Below, piece after piece: positions 56,341 through 64,000 of a stretch of DNA of 64,000 bases (its first letter is position 1; every line of letters starts with the position of its first letter). The stretch is from Sphingobacteriales bacterium 44-61 (GTDB lineage: Bacteria > Bacteroidota > Bacteroidia > Chitinophagales > Chitinophagaceae). Where the stretch lies: positions 192,801-256,800 of the forward strand of contig MKTW01000011.1 of the NCBI GenBank assembly GCA_001898405.1, written 5' to 3'. The translations under genes and the position numbers were made by a program. The notes under the pieces were generated by a model, which was not told the origin of the DNA, ran no database searches, and saw only the letters and a list, made by a program, of their open reading frames with translations.

Positions 56341-57228
56341 TCAACCAATTTGGGTACTGTTATCCAATTGTCCATGTTCGTCAAACGCATAGATAAAATG
56401 ACCGACTTTGTAGATGTCATTTCCTGTATGTTGATACCTGCCTTTATTCATCAATTTGAAGCCGTCGATACTGCAGGGTATCTTATAGTGTGTAATGAGG
56501 ATATTGAAAAAGCTAATGTTGCCGGCAGAAGAACGGTGCAAATCGAGATAGGGATTATTTATACCATCCGGTAAGTTGCGTAAGGCATCCGTTTGTTTAT
56601 TCACTTCATCCTTTGCACTGAACTCCGCGTCCTGGAATTTAAGAGCTTCCTCCAGCATATGCTGCACCATTTGCGGATTAATCCCTTTTAGCCACTTCGT
56701 AGAAGCATTTTCCAGATCTGCAGAAGTGAAACTTTTTAAGATATCATTTTCAAACTGGAGGTATACGTGAAACTGTGAGGATTTGTATAGATTTTCCCCT
56801 TCTTTAGATAATAGCATCACCGGACGGAGAATGTCAAGGCTAAGATTTTTCTCGTTGATCCCGGTCTCTAATATATCTTCTACATTCAAACTGGAATATT
56901 CCCAACGCCAGTCGATGCTATTTATTGTTTTTTCTACATCGTCTTTTGAAATCTCCATTTCGCACTCTTTCAATTGCACCATTACCAATTCTTGGGTAAA
57001 CATCTTCACGCTTAGGCTTTGTATTTTGGGCGCATCAAAGGTAAATACTGTATGAAGGTGGTTGGTAGGATATCCCAATGACAAGACCAGCGCATTGATG
57101 GAACCATTGCCCGGCATTACGTCTATCGGAATCAAACTCTCCTTCTCCGCTTTGAAAACACCGGTAGGACTTTTGAATTTCTTGGGTGAGAACAACTTTC
57201 CGAACATAGAATCAGATTTGGTTGGCAT
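56341..57228 (-). CDS. Unrecognised 295-aa protein of the defence island (B)
   Basis: No family recognised. A soluble alpha/beta protein with a basic N-terminus (MPTKSDSMFGKLFSPKKFKS); visible segments include VMPGNGSINALVLSLGYPTN and VQHMLEEALKFQDAEF. No signal or membrane segment and no catalytic motif that I can name. It lies about 300 bases downstream of the TIR-like gene on the same strand and 127 bases before protein A, so the three may be one transcript. Confidence 0.7.
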   Translation of the reverse strand: MPTKSDSMFGKLFSPKKFKSPTGVFKAEKESLIPIDVMPGNGSINALVLSLGYPTNHLHTVFTFDAPKIQSLSVKMFTQELVMVQLKECEMEISKDDVEKTINSIDWRWEYSSLNVEDILETGINEKNLSLDILRPVMLLSKEGENLYKSSQFHVYLQFENDILKSFTSADLENASTKWLKGINPQMVQHMLEEALKFQDAEFSAKDEVNKQTDALRNLPDGINNPYLDLHRSSAGNISFFNILITHYKIPCSIDGFKLMNKGRYQHTGNDIYKVGHFIYAFDEHGQLDNSTQIG

Positions 57229-57528
57229 GTTCTACTAAAATAGGAAATTGAACCCAAAACTCAGTGGGCAACTGTCCCTTGAGTTCAAAAAAGCCGTCGC
57301 CGATCATTGAATACCTGGGAATTTGGCGTTCAAATCATCTGCGACTTGTATTGATTTTAGCTGCAGTTAATTTGTTGCTGCCCTCGCCTGTAGAAGATAT
57401 GCTTTGAGATCGGTGATTGTCAGACCGGGCAAATTTTTCCAAAATGTGCCGAACAAAAATTCATAGAAGGATTTGGCAGTTATGATAGCCCCCCAGAAGG
57501 GTATCAAACAATGATTTTTGACTTTAGA
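57229..57528. other. Short gap with a gene remnant
   Basis: 300 bases. On the minus strand one frame reads FWGAIITAKSFYEFLFGTFW then KNLPGLTITDLKAYLLQARA and a stop near 57380, without a start codon. It looks like a decayed gene tail of unknown family. Confidence 0.4.
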
Positions 57529-58536
57529 CTATGCCTCTCTTACAATTCTTTTCACTGCTTCGACACTCAGCGCTTGAATATCCACTTCTTCATAATTTTC
57601 CCGAACATGGCGTACTAATTCCTTGAGACATTTCTTCAATTTTGTTGCTTGCTTTGTAATCTGATTATACACCTTTTCATCATTTTTATTGAAGAATAAA
57701 TCCGCCGCCCTGTCCAAGGCAAACGAGACATACCCTCTGCTCGATCCGAAATAATGGCCGCCATGACTAAGTGTCGCCCGCCAGGCATCATCGAACTTGT
57801 TGACGAGATCTCTTAAGGTGGGATCGTAAATATGAAATGATGAAGGTTCTGTCACTTCGTGCAAGTATCCGGCAAAGCTGAAGATACTGTTATGAATCCG
57901 ATCTGGCAATTCCGCAATGAAGGTATCCATGGATTCCAGGTCCATTGAGCCAAACAATCGGATCAAAATTTGCGTATCGTGTGTTTTTCGCTGCTCGGCC
58001 GATGATGATAGCATTCTCTTTTTCGGAGGATTTGTTGTCAGAATGTTAGATAGTCCTGCCTGTATTCCTGCTGCCAGATTTCCCTTCCCGCTGGAATCGT
58101 TTTTGCCATCTACTTGAAAAGGAATGACCCGTCGTTTGTCCAAATCAAACGGGAGATCGGTAGGGAAACTACCATACTTCTTATTGTATACCATCAACAC
58201 GCGGTCCCAACCAACTGTTGCGGCTGCGTACCCTAATTCAATTAACACGTTGGGGTTGGGAGTTTTCCTGGTGCATTCTTTTTCGGAGTTAATAGTCGTA
58301 ATATCCGCTACAAAAATATCTGTCTCTGTAATCTTTGCAAAGATGGTCGCCGGTATTTCCGGGCTTCCTGGACTATTTCTGGTTGCTTCATCCACAACGA
58401 TGTGGACATTATCCTCTTTTTCTTCTATCACCAAAGCGGCCTTTTTAATCGCGTTGCGAATCGCTTTCTGGTTTTCGTCCATTGGCAAATCTGATTGCCA
58501 GGAGTAAAAGATCGTGACTGTTTTCCTTTCTGTCAT
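57529..58536 (-). CDS. TIR-like domain protein (335 aa)
   Basis: The N-terminal ~165 residues are a Rossmann-like TIR-type domain. It begins TIFYSWQSDLPMDENQKAIR, then VDEATRNSPGSPEIPATIFA, KITETDIFVADITTIN and NPNVLIELGYAAATVGWDRV. The NPNVxxELGYA segment resembles the block RQNVxFELG of TIR-like (CAP12-type) effectors; the Glu is a candidate catalytic residue. The C-terminal ~170 residues are helical, ending in KKCLKELVRHVRENYEEVD, and may sense or multimerise. It starts 5 bases after the HEPN gene and so is in one operon with it. NAD-cleaving or nucleotide-binding activity is inference. Confidence 0.75.
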   Translation of the reverse strand: MTERKTVTIFYSWQSDLPMDENQKAIRNAIKKAALVIEEKEDNVHIVVDEATRNSPGSPEIPATIFAKITETDIFVADITTINSEKECTRKTPNPNVLIELGYAAATVGWDRVLMVYNKKYGSFPTDLPFDLDKRRVIPFQVDGKNDSSGKGNLAAGIQAGLSNILTTNPPKKRMLSSSAEQRKTHDTQILIRLFGSMDLESMDTFIAELPDRIHNSIFSFAGYLHEVTEPSSFHIYDPTLRDLVNKFDDAWRATLSHGGHYFGSSRGYVSFALDRAADLFFNKNDEKVYNQITKQATKLKKCLKELVRHVRENYEEVDIQALSVEAVKRIVREA

Positions 58537-58541
58537 ATTGG

Positions 58542-59039
58542 TTAACTAAATAACCATTGAAATTCCACAGATTTCTCGCCTTTCTCCCGTTTTAAAACCT
58601 CGATCATCTTAGATATATTACGACCTTTCGATTGGGCGAATTCAACCAGGTCCCATTCTAGTATAAGCTGAAATTTTTCAGCTTTGCTTGCGATGGATTT
58701 AATCCTTTGAAGTATTGGTTCCGTTACGACAATGCTGTTTCCTTGCTGACTATCCAGCATGGCGTGATGCACTAACCAATTGCGCTCGGCTAATAATTCT
58801 TCCAGGGCTTTTTGTATTTTATCCGAATAAGCACCCTCTTTGGCGGCCAGTTTGACCACCATTCCAAACGTCAGACTTTGCTGTCTGGACAGAAAGACGT
58901 TTGCATCCCTTTCGTCCACATCGGGATTCAGTTTCACGGTTAAACAATGACTTAATGCCTGTTCGAGTACCTGGATTTTGCAGATGGCTTCACCCATTCG
59001 TGCGTATAGCATCTTTTCTTCCTGATTAGCTGGCTTCAT
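58542..59039 (-). CDS. Small HEPN-like protein (165 aa)
   Basis: A helical 165-aa protein. LEELLAERNWLVHHAM contains R-N-W-L-V-H, the R-x4-H HEPN motif found in RNases of toxin and antiviral systems (about residues 85-92). The N-terminal helix (MLYARMGEAICKIQVLEQAL, then SHCLTVKL) also fits HEPN-type proteins. It is the first gene of a two-gene operon with the TIR-like gene, 5 bases apart. Whether it acts as toxin, partner or antitoxin of the TIR-like protein is unknown. Confidence 0.75.
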   Translation of the reverse strand: MKPANQEEKMLYARMGEAICKIQVLEQALSHCLTVKLNPDVDERDANVFLSRQQSLTFGMVVKLAAKEGAYSDKIQKALEELLAERNWLVHHAMLDSQQGNSIVVTEPILQRIKSIASKAEKFQLILEWDLVEFAQSKGRNISKMIEVLKREKGEKSVEFQWLFS

Positions 59040-59233
59040 ACATGAATGTACTAAAAAACCGTGTTATTCTCATCCTTAGCTCCGCTGTTGTCCCGCTGCC
59101 GCACCGATATAAAAGTAATCGAACTTACTAAGACCCAGTTCGCCATATTTTTATCGATTTTCTATTTTCAGGTTCACTGAAATTTTCAATCCTACTGCAT
59201 AATAGCGAGCTAAAGGATAAAGGGTAGGACCTT

Positions 59234-60787
59234 TTATTTACTTACTATAATACTAACAATGAAACCTGTGCAGACAAGTCCAAGTAAGAACTGGAACAAA
59301 ATAAAAAAAGAGTAGTTAAGTTTACTAAACTCAAACTTCTCAAAATCTAGTTTAACGCTGAAAAATATAGCGCCTGTGTATAAGAAGCTCGCTATAAAAG
59401 CATATCTGCCACGGTACGAATCTCCATTATATTTTGCTCGCAACCAATTCTCAACGCTCCTGATTTTATAAGACTCAAGAATGAAATCTATTTTTCTATA
59501 GTTTATGATGCTAAATAGTGAAAGGAAAAAGAGAGACCATACAAATACAAGCCATTTGCTATACCCATAATTCCACCACAGCCAACTTACAAAATTAAAC
59601 ACTCCTCCCTGCTCATTATGGTATTCCACATCTGCCTTCTTGTAATTTTCCATTTCGCCATTGTTCCTGTATTTGGTTAACAAACCTTGGTATACAGCGC
59701 TTCGTTCGTTTGCAGAAGATGTTTTAGGAAAGTAGACCCTGAAGTTTGTATAATCTAAATCGATCATTGAAATATTAGTACCTATCAAGTTTAAGTAAGT
59801 TATATGCTCTTTGTATGGGTTTATATACGGTGATAGAAAGAAGTTTAACAACGGATTGTTAGCCCAGCTTCTCTTTTGTTTGGAGAAATCCAGACTTGAA
59901 TATCTGAGGTCTATGCCAGAGTCGCTATTTACAAATGAGAGGTCTAGTGTATCAATGAAAGAATTGGAAAAACTCACCAGAACTTCGTTGCTTAAGTTTG
60001 ATAAATCTAATCTTCCATAGATAGTATCGTTGCTAAAGCTTATCGATGATAGAGAATCTAATTCCTGTGAGAAAAAATACATTGATTTCCCGGATATTTT
60101 TACTCCATTTTCAAATCGGTTTTTCATAAAATTCAGAGATGTTTTTTTGAACGTATTATTTTCAAAAAAAACGAATTTTAGAAAATGACAATGATCTAAA
60201 TTTATATCTGATTGGAATTTGTTATCACTGAATTGAAGAAAGCCTTTACAGGTTAAATTTGAAAAACGGAATTGTTCGTAATTTTCTTTATTATTTTTAA
60301 CTTCTAACATATCGACATCTGTCACTGATTGAAGATCCGTGTTACTCTCGTCTTTGTCAACACTACTGATGTATTCATCTATTGGAATAAAAGTACACTC
60401 ATTAAAATTGACGGAAGAGTTAAAATGATATTCATTAATCTCTCCTGGCGAAACAAATATTTTGCCTTTAAATGAAATGACTATGTTTGACTCCATATTG
60501 GGCATACGGGGGTGATCATAACGTGAAATAGTGCTATCCTCTTCTATCAAATATATCTGATGGCGATGATCTGTTTCAGGATCACCACCACTTGTTACGT
60601 CGGGTTCTTTTATAACCACCTCTGATAAATTGTTGCCTGAAGAGGATGGTATAATATTGTTTTCCAGTTTCTTTTTCTGGAAAATGAACAGGCAAATATG
60701 GATTGTAACGATCACAATTGTCGCTATAATGAGTAGTAGTGATTTAGCCTTCATACTATTTCTTTTTAACAAAACTTCCTTTTCCAT
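59234..60787 (-). CDS. Membrane-anchored pentapeptide-like protein (517 aa)
   Basis: One membrane segment near the N-terminus (LLLIIATIVIVTIHICLFIF), a ~330-residue exported or cytoplasmic domain with irregular pentapeptide-like repeats (FRFSNLTCKGFLQFSDNKF, INLDHCHFLKFVFFENNTF, LDLSNLSNEVLVSFSNSFID), then hydrophobic helices at about 400-420, 460-480 and 490-515. The start is at 60787, or an ATG at about 60754 (MKAKSLLL). The gene is visibly AT-richer than its neighbours, suggesting recent transfer. Pentapeptide-membrane proteins occur as effectors in some defence loci; function here is inference. Confidence 0.75.
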   Translation of the reverse strand: MEKEVLLKRNSMKAKSLLLIIATIVIVTIHICLFIFQKKKLENNIIPSSSGNNLSEVVIKEPDVTSGGDPETDHRHQIYLIEEDSTISRYDHPRMPNMESNIVISFKGKIFVSPGEINEYHFNSSVNFNECTFIPIDEYISSVDKDESNTDLQSVTDVDMLEVKNNKENYEQFRFSNLTCKGFLQFSDNKFQSDINLDHCHFLKFVFFENNTFKKTSLNFMKNRFENGVKISGKSMYFFSQELDSLSSISFSNDTIYGRLDLSNLSNEVLVSFSNSFIDTLDLSFVNSDSGIDLRYSSLDFSKQKRSWANNPLLNFFLSPYINPYKEHITYLNLIGTNISMIDLDYTNFRVYFPKTSSANERSAVYQGLLTKYRNNGEMENYKKADVEYHNEQGGVFNFVSWLWWNYGYSKWLVFVWSLFFLSLFSIINYRKIDFILESYKIRSVENWLRAKYNGDSYRGRYAFIASFLYTGAIFFSVKLDFEKFEFSKLNYSFFILFQFLLGLVCTGFIVSIIVSK

Positions 60788-61228
60788 TTAATTTTACGAG
60801 AGACGGACCCCAAAGACAATCAACCGGATCTTCAAACAGAACACCTAGTGTATTATATAATTTTGCCAGGTTCAGCCCTTAAATTCTGGCTTTATTTTTG
60901 GCATCGATGTCCTTTTCCCGGAATAATCAACTCTATCCTTTCACAGAAAATACCTGCACGTTTGCCAACCTTGCGCCCCCTACCATGATGTAATCGGCGG
61001 ACAGCCCAATAAGGGCCTTTAAATCCATGTTCAGAAAGGAATAGGATACTCGATATCGATAGCTCATCGATACGTCCAGCGTCAGTGTTTAAATGAAATT
61101 TTGAATTTATTTATCCTAAGCGTATATTTCAAATAAATTACACATATTTTGGATATAACCTGTATAGCTACTCAAGAAATAAATGATAAAAATATCAATG
61201 CCCAGGAAAGTCCATTGCTGCCTCATAA

Positions 61229-61533
61229 ATGAGTCTGGTTTGCTTGGAAGTTAATTTGCAAAAATCTGGCAACCATAAATTTACAATCTCTAATAGCTAT
61301 AGGTACGCTATTGAATTTCCTGTGAGGGTCTCCGCAGGTGTACTACCTGATTTCGGTGCTGCACTCAATCAATGGAATCTTAGAGGACAGACCGACCGTT
61401 TAATTCTTGACTTTTCAACGTTGAAAAAGCATTCGCAAATGGGATGTGGGAATTATTGCTATGATTGCTGACCTAAGAGCAAAAGGTTTTCAAATTGACT
61501 ATAACTATAACCACCTGCATCTGCAACTGTAAG
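61229..61533 (+). pseudogene. Remnant of a STAS-like protein gene
   Basis: The first frame gives FPVRVSAGVLPDFGAALNQW and LRGQTDRLILDFSTLKKH. A frameshift near 61450 then continues GIIAMIADLRAKGFQIDYNY. The order strand, helix, LxLDF, helix fits a STAS-type fold, and an ATPase-like fragment follows, as in STAS plus histidine-kinase-type ATPase operons. Recognition is by eye and weak. Confidence 0.35.
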
Positions 61534-61606
61534 AGATTTTTTCTCAGCAACGAAGTCGTCCGGCCTTCTTAATCCCGAGATACAAAGACCAGAAAGATCT
61601 ACCGTA

Positions 61607-61770
61607 AACATTTTATACAGCAATTCACCTCGTTTGAAGAACTACCAAATCTCGTCAACAATTTTATGGATATCATCATCCGGCATATTGAAATGCCTAG
61701 AGATATTTTAACTGCTCTTGAGTGGTCCGTAAATGAGATCTGTGATAAGATGCGAAATACAGTAAAATGA
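61607..61770 (+). pseudogene. Remnant of a histidine-kinase-type ATPase gene
   Basis: The fragment reads FEELPNLVNNFMDIIIRHIE then MPRDILTALEWSVNEICDKM, with the LEWSxNEIxD block typical of HATPase_c domains (the N box Asn and Glu). It stops at the TGA at 61768-61770. It lies downstream of the STAS-like remnant. Confidence 0.45.
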
Positions 61771-62924
61771 ATTTGCCGATGGAGTAGAACGATTTTACCT
61801 AGAACCTTCGTCCGATTCTCTTACAAATGCAGATACTCTTTAGGACGGATCAACACAACCTTTTCAAAGGAAAGCAATTGGAGATTTTTCCGTTGAAAAG
61901 GAGCCCAAAGTAAGATACCGAAGGGAGGGACACCTGAAATAACTAGGATCTTCAGGTACACGAAGCTGGAAATAATCCGGCCTTCCACATACCTCAAGCT
62001 CTCTTTAAATTATCGAATGATCATCTGGTACCGATTCGAACTGAGAAGGATTAATCCTTGATTGTCACACTAATGATGATGCGAGATAGGTAGAACTCAT
62101 GGATTAACTCAAGGAAAGAGGCAATATTAAGTAGTATAGCCTTTGCGTACTTGCGGGATCAGCTCTTGCTAGAAGCGCTTCACTCCAAGATGCTGCTGAA
62201 TTTTTATCTTATGCATAACCTTCGTGTTGCCTATCTGTCTTGGAATTTGTCAAAGGACTATCGGATCTTACTTTATACCATTGCCATCCGACACCTCACT
62301 CAGTTCATTCACCTTTTAAAGAAGAGGTTTCTCATATTCTTCATTTAAGCGGCGATCCTGGTAACGGTCTTTTGTACGGGTATGTCGAGCTATTTAATAT
62401 GATCAAAATGATCATTCCTTTCTCGTTATGCTGCGAGGGAGAATTCATTGCTCGAACATATGCCTGGGATCTCCTGCATAAAAAAGAACTGACGATGCAA
62501 CGGGATATTGCCATCGTTCCAACAAATCAATTCCTGCAGAGGTCGCCTCATGAACATCATTGAGCGCCATAGGCTTCTCAGTATTTCAGGACGAAATTCC
62601 GTAAATCGACGATGATGCTTATTTTTGTGTCCCCTGCGATTCACATGTATTAAGAATCTGAATGGATCAGTTATTTGGAATCATGGCATTTACTGGAAAT
62701 TGGTGGGGTGCTTCTGACAGAAACCATTTTTAATCTTCAAACAATTAAACTTCAAAGTATGAAAGAACTCATTATCAAAATCAGTGTACACGTTTTCGTT
62801 GGACTATTGTTAACGAATATGAGTCAATTGATTATTCAATTTGGAGGGCAGGCCATCGCTCCCGACAGGTGCATCCAGTTGAATTTTTAGTAAACCACCA
62901 GGGTTGATCCATATAGGAGGGATG

Positions 62925-62949
62925 CGGGGTTCGAATCCCTGGCCTGTCA
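62925..62949 (+). other. tRNA 3'-end-like sequence (T arm plus acceptor strand), candidate attachment scar
   Basis: CGGGGTTCGAATCCCTG gives a T arm with loop TTCGAAT and a 5-bp stem (one G-T pair), followed by GCCTGTC and a discriminator A. I find no matching intact D arm and anticodon arm upstream; several 5' acceptor partners fit partly (62847-62853 or 62864-62870). It therefore looks like a tRNA 3' fragment rather than a gene. A terminator follows 6 bases on, as after genuine tRNA genes. Confidence 0.5.
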
Positions 62950-62954
62950 CAATC

Positions 62955-62990
62955 AAGGCTGCGCAGCAAACGCAGCCTTTGTTTTTTAAT
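62955..62990 (+). terminator. Hairpin terminator after the tRNA-like sequence
   Basis: AAGGCTGCG and CGCAGCCTT form a 9-bp stem with the 7-base loop CAGCAAA, followed by TGTTTTTTAA. A strong intrinsic terminator. Confidence 0.85.
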
Positions 62991-63165
62991 AAGAAACATC
63001 GCCCCCTGCGCCGTATTTACACAATGCTCCAATAGGAGTACGTGTAAACACGGGATAGCATTCTTTTCGTAAAAAAATCTCAAAGGTCAAACACAAATAC
63101 TAGATCTGTCAAATCCCCGCGCGATCACTAAGGTAACTTGAACTTAACCTTACCAAAGATCGCTT

Positions 63166-63441
63166 ATGGAACTGCTACTGAATTGCCTGCATTCCGTACA
63201 CCCTATGTCTGCGAAATTGAGAGAGCACTTACAGATGACCGTTTGCATCCGGGAATTAAAGCCCAGGGAATATTTACAGAAGGCGGGACATATTTGTAAC
63301 CACATTTGCTTCATTGAGCAGGGTCTCCTTCGCTGCTATTATGAAAGAGCAAATGAAGAGGTCAGTGCCTGGTTCATGCCCGAGGGGAACATGGTGGTGG
63401 CGATTGAGAGTTTTTATGATCGCGTGAAAAGCCACCAATAA
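63166..63441 (+). pseudogene. Truncated Crp/Fnr-type regulator (cNMP-binding domain only)
   Basis: The 91-aa product MELLLNCLHSVHPMSAKLRE is followed by ELKPREYLQKAGHICNHICF then IEQGLLRCYYERANEEVSAW and FMPEGNMVVAIESFY. These are the first two-thirds of the cyclic-nucleotide-binding domain seen in Bacteroidetes Crp/Fnr proteins (usually about 190 aa). It stops early at 63439 and has no C-terminal HTH, so it is probably a broken gene. Confidence 0.65.
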
Positions 63442-63566
63442 ATTCCGGTTGGGTAGCCTCAAACGGTAAATTTTACAAAATTTGTTCAAGTTTTTGGGTT
63501 TTTTGGATAGGCTTTTTAGAGCGTGGAACAGCCAAAAATAACCCTGACAAAAACGGATGTTGATCT

Positions 63567-63938
63567 TTATTTCTGCAGTGATTGTTGATATAAAGAAAAT
63601 GTTGCCGGGGCTACACCCTGCGCCATTGCTTCCACTACATTGGGTGAATACGGCCCAAGCAGCTCCAAACGATCAATTTTCCAGTCCACCTGATACTTTT
63701 CAGACAGCGGCCTGATCTGTTCCAGATGATGTAGAAATGATTCTTCGCTTGCATAAGCTTCAACGATCAGGCACTGGTAAGTTTCGGGGTTAAAGTAACA
63801 TTCATGGGTCAAAACATGGTCAGGTCCCTCACTTGCCACAATGGCCTTAGTCTCTGCAACCATTTGCTTGAATAGTTCCCAGTCCCGCGGATTGACCGTG
63901 GCGGCTGCGTTAAGACGCACAATTGATTGAACTGACAT
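63567..63938 (-). CDS. Antibiotic-biosynthesis-monooxygenase-like (ABM) quinol monooxygenase
   Basis: A 123-aa protein of the dimeric alpha-beta barrel type: SIVRLNAAATVNPRDWELFK at the start, then GPDHVLTHECYFNPETYQCL and IVEAYASEESFLHHLEQIRP. The YASEESFLHHL pattern is typical of ABM-domain enzymes that oxidise quinols or similar compounds without cofactors. The gene begins 9 bases after a partial dehydrogenase gene, probably in one operon. Confidence 0.8.
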   Translation of the reverse strand: MSVQSIVRLNAAATVNPRDWELFKQMVAETKAIVASEGPDHVLTHECYFNPETYQCLIVEAYASEESFLHHLEQIRPLSEKYQVDWKIDRLELLGPYSPNVVEAMAQGVAPATFSLYQQSLQK

Positions 63939-63947
63939 TTGGTAGTT

Positions 63948-64000
63948 TTAAGGTGTGACAATGATTTTCCCCACGGCGTTTTTTGTTTGGATAATCGCAT
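63948..64000 (-). CDS. C-terminal end of a zinc-type alcohol dehydrogenase/quinone oxidoreductase, partial
   Basis: The last 16 or so codons visible on the minus strand read IIQTKNAVGKIIVTP before a TAA at 63948-63950. This ending is typical of zinc-type or quinone-oxidoreductase (MDR) proteins. The rest is outside the window. It stands directly upstream of the ABM gene. Confidence 0.5.
   Translation of the reverse strand, partial: AIIQTKNAVGKIIVTP

Larger units (their letters stand above)
60788..62924. other. Decayed stretch with remnants of regulatory and other genes
   Basis: About 2.1 kb without an intact gene. Plus-strand remnants include a probable STAS-like piece (61229-61550), a histidine-kinase-type ATPase N-terminus (61607-61770) and an unrecognised fragment at about 62240-62563 (GDPGNGLLYGYVELFNMIKM). 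Frames are broken. Confidence 0.55.

Noticed and set aside
62847-62949. Complete tRNA gene
   Set aside because: The T arm and acceptor are good, but 103 or 86 bases give no fitting D arm, no anticodon loop with U33, and no long variable arm of a Ser/Leu/Tyr tRNA.

Overview
The window looks like chromosome of a Bacteroidota bacterium, most likely Chitinophagaceae or a near relative. The reasons are two SusC/SusD pairs, an ECF sigma factor with a FecR-type anti-sigma factor ending in a DUF4974-like domain, a Bacteroidetes-type TraE-to-TraN conjugation operon, and a MauE plus small secreted protein plus SusCD plus TlpA-like cluster. No lineage marker such as rRNA is present, so the family-level placement is an inference.

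Layout. (1) 1-15,370: leftward conjugation operon of an integrative element (TraE, TraF, VirB4-type TraG, three paralogous secreted TraI/DUF4141-like proteins, TraJ, TraK, a TraL-position protein, TraM, TraN, a DUF3945-like protein, small accessory genes). It ends at a serine recombinase cut by the left edge. Relaxase, coupling protein and TraA-D are not in the window. (2) 15,500-17,800: ArsR repressor plus AHSA1/SRPBCC protein behind two palindromic operators, then an AraC regulator. (3) 18,130-20,760: an unrecognised two-gene unit in which both proteins carry nuclease-like (PD-(D/E)XK) signatures, then a small protein. (4) 20,770-25,920: decayed DNA with two dispersed repeat families, holding a convergent AbiE-type pair (AbiEi/AbiEii) with perfect palindromes before abiEi. 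(5) 25,924-34,820: ECF sigma, FecR, SusC, SusD, endonuclease/exonuclease/phosphatase and SGNH hydrolase, an outer-membrane uptake and hydrolysis locus. (6) 35,046-41,419: MauE-like protein, small Cys-containing secreted protein, terminator, then a leftward TlpA-like redoxin, SusC and SusD. (7) 41,800-43,580: XRE regulator with its own palindrome, convergent with an MNT-HEPN fusion, then a broken TM0106-type RecB-like nuclease. (8) 44,256-60,790: defence island. A WYL regulator lies divergent from a two-gene system that I read as Druantia type III-like (DruH 1108 aa, DruE 2068 aa). It faces a leftward block of five genes: a membrane pentapeptide-like protein, a small HEPN protein, a TIR-like protein and two unrecognised 295-aa proteins. 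(9) 60,800-64,000: decayed genes, a tRNA 3'-end-like sequence with terminator, a truncated Crp/Fnr-type gene, a quinol-monooxygenase-like gene and the tail of a zinc-type dehydrogenase.

How it fits together. The window is an accessory region of stacked mobile and defence DNA with two nutrient-uptake loci between. The tRNA-like 3' end at about 62,925-62,949, followed by a terminator, could be the chromosomal-side attachment scar of an element lying to its left. The best candidates for undescribed biology are the nuclease-like pair at 18,134-20,336, the HEPN plus TIR-like operon with its two unknown downstream partners (55,326-59,039), and the MauE/secreted-Cys-protein/SusCD/TlpA cluster.
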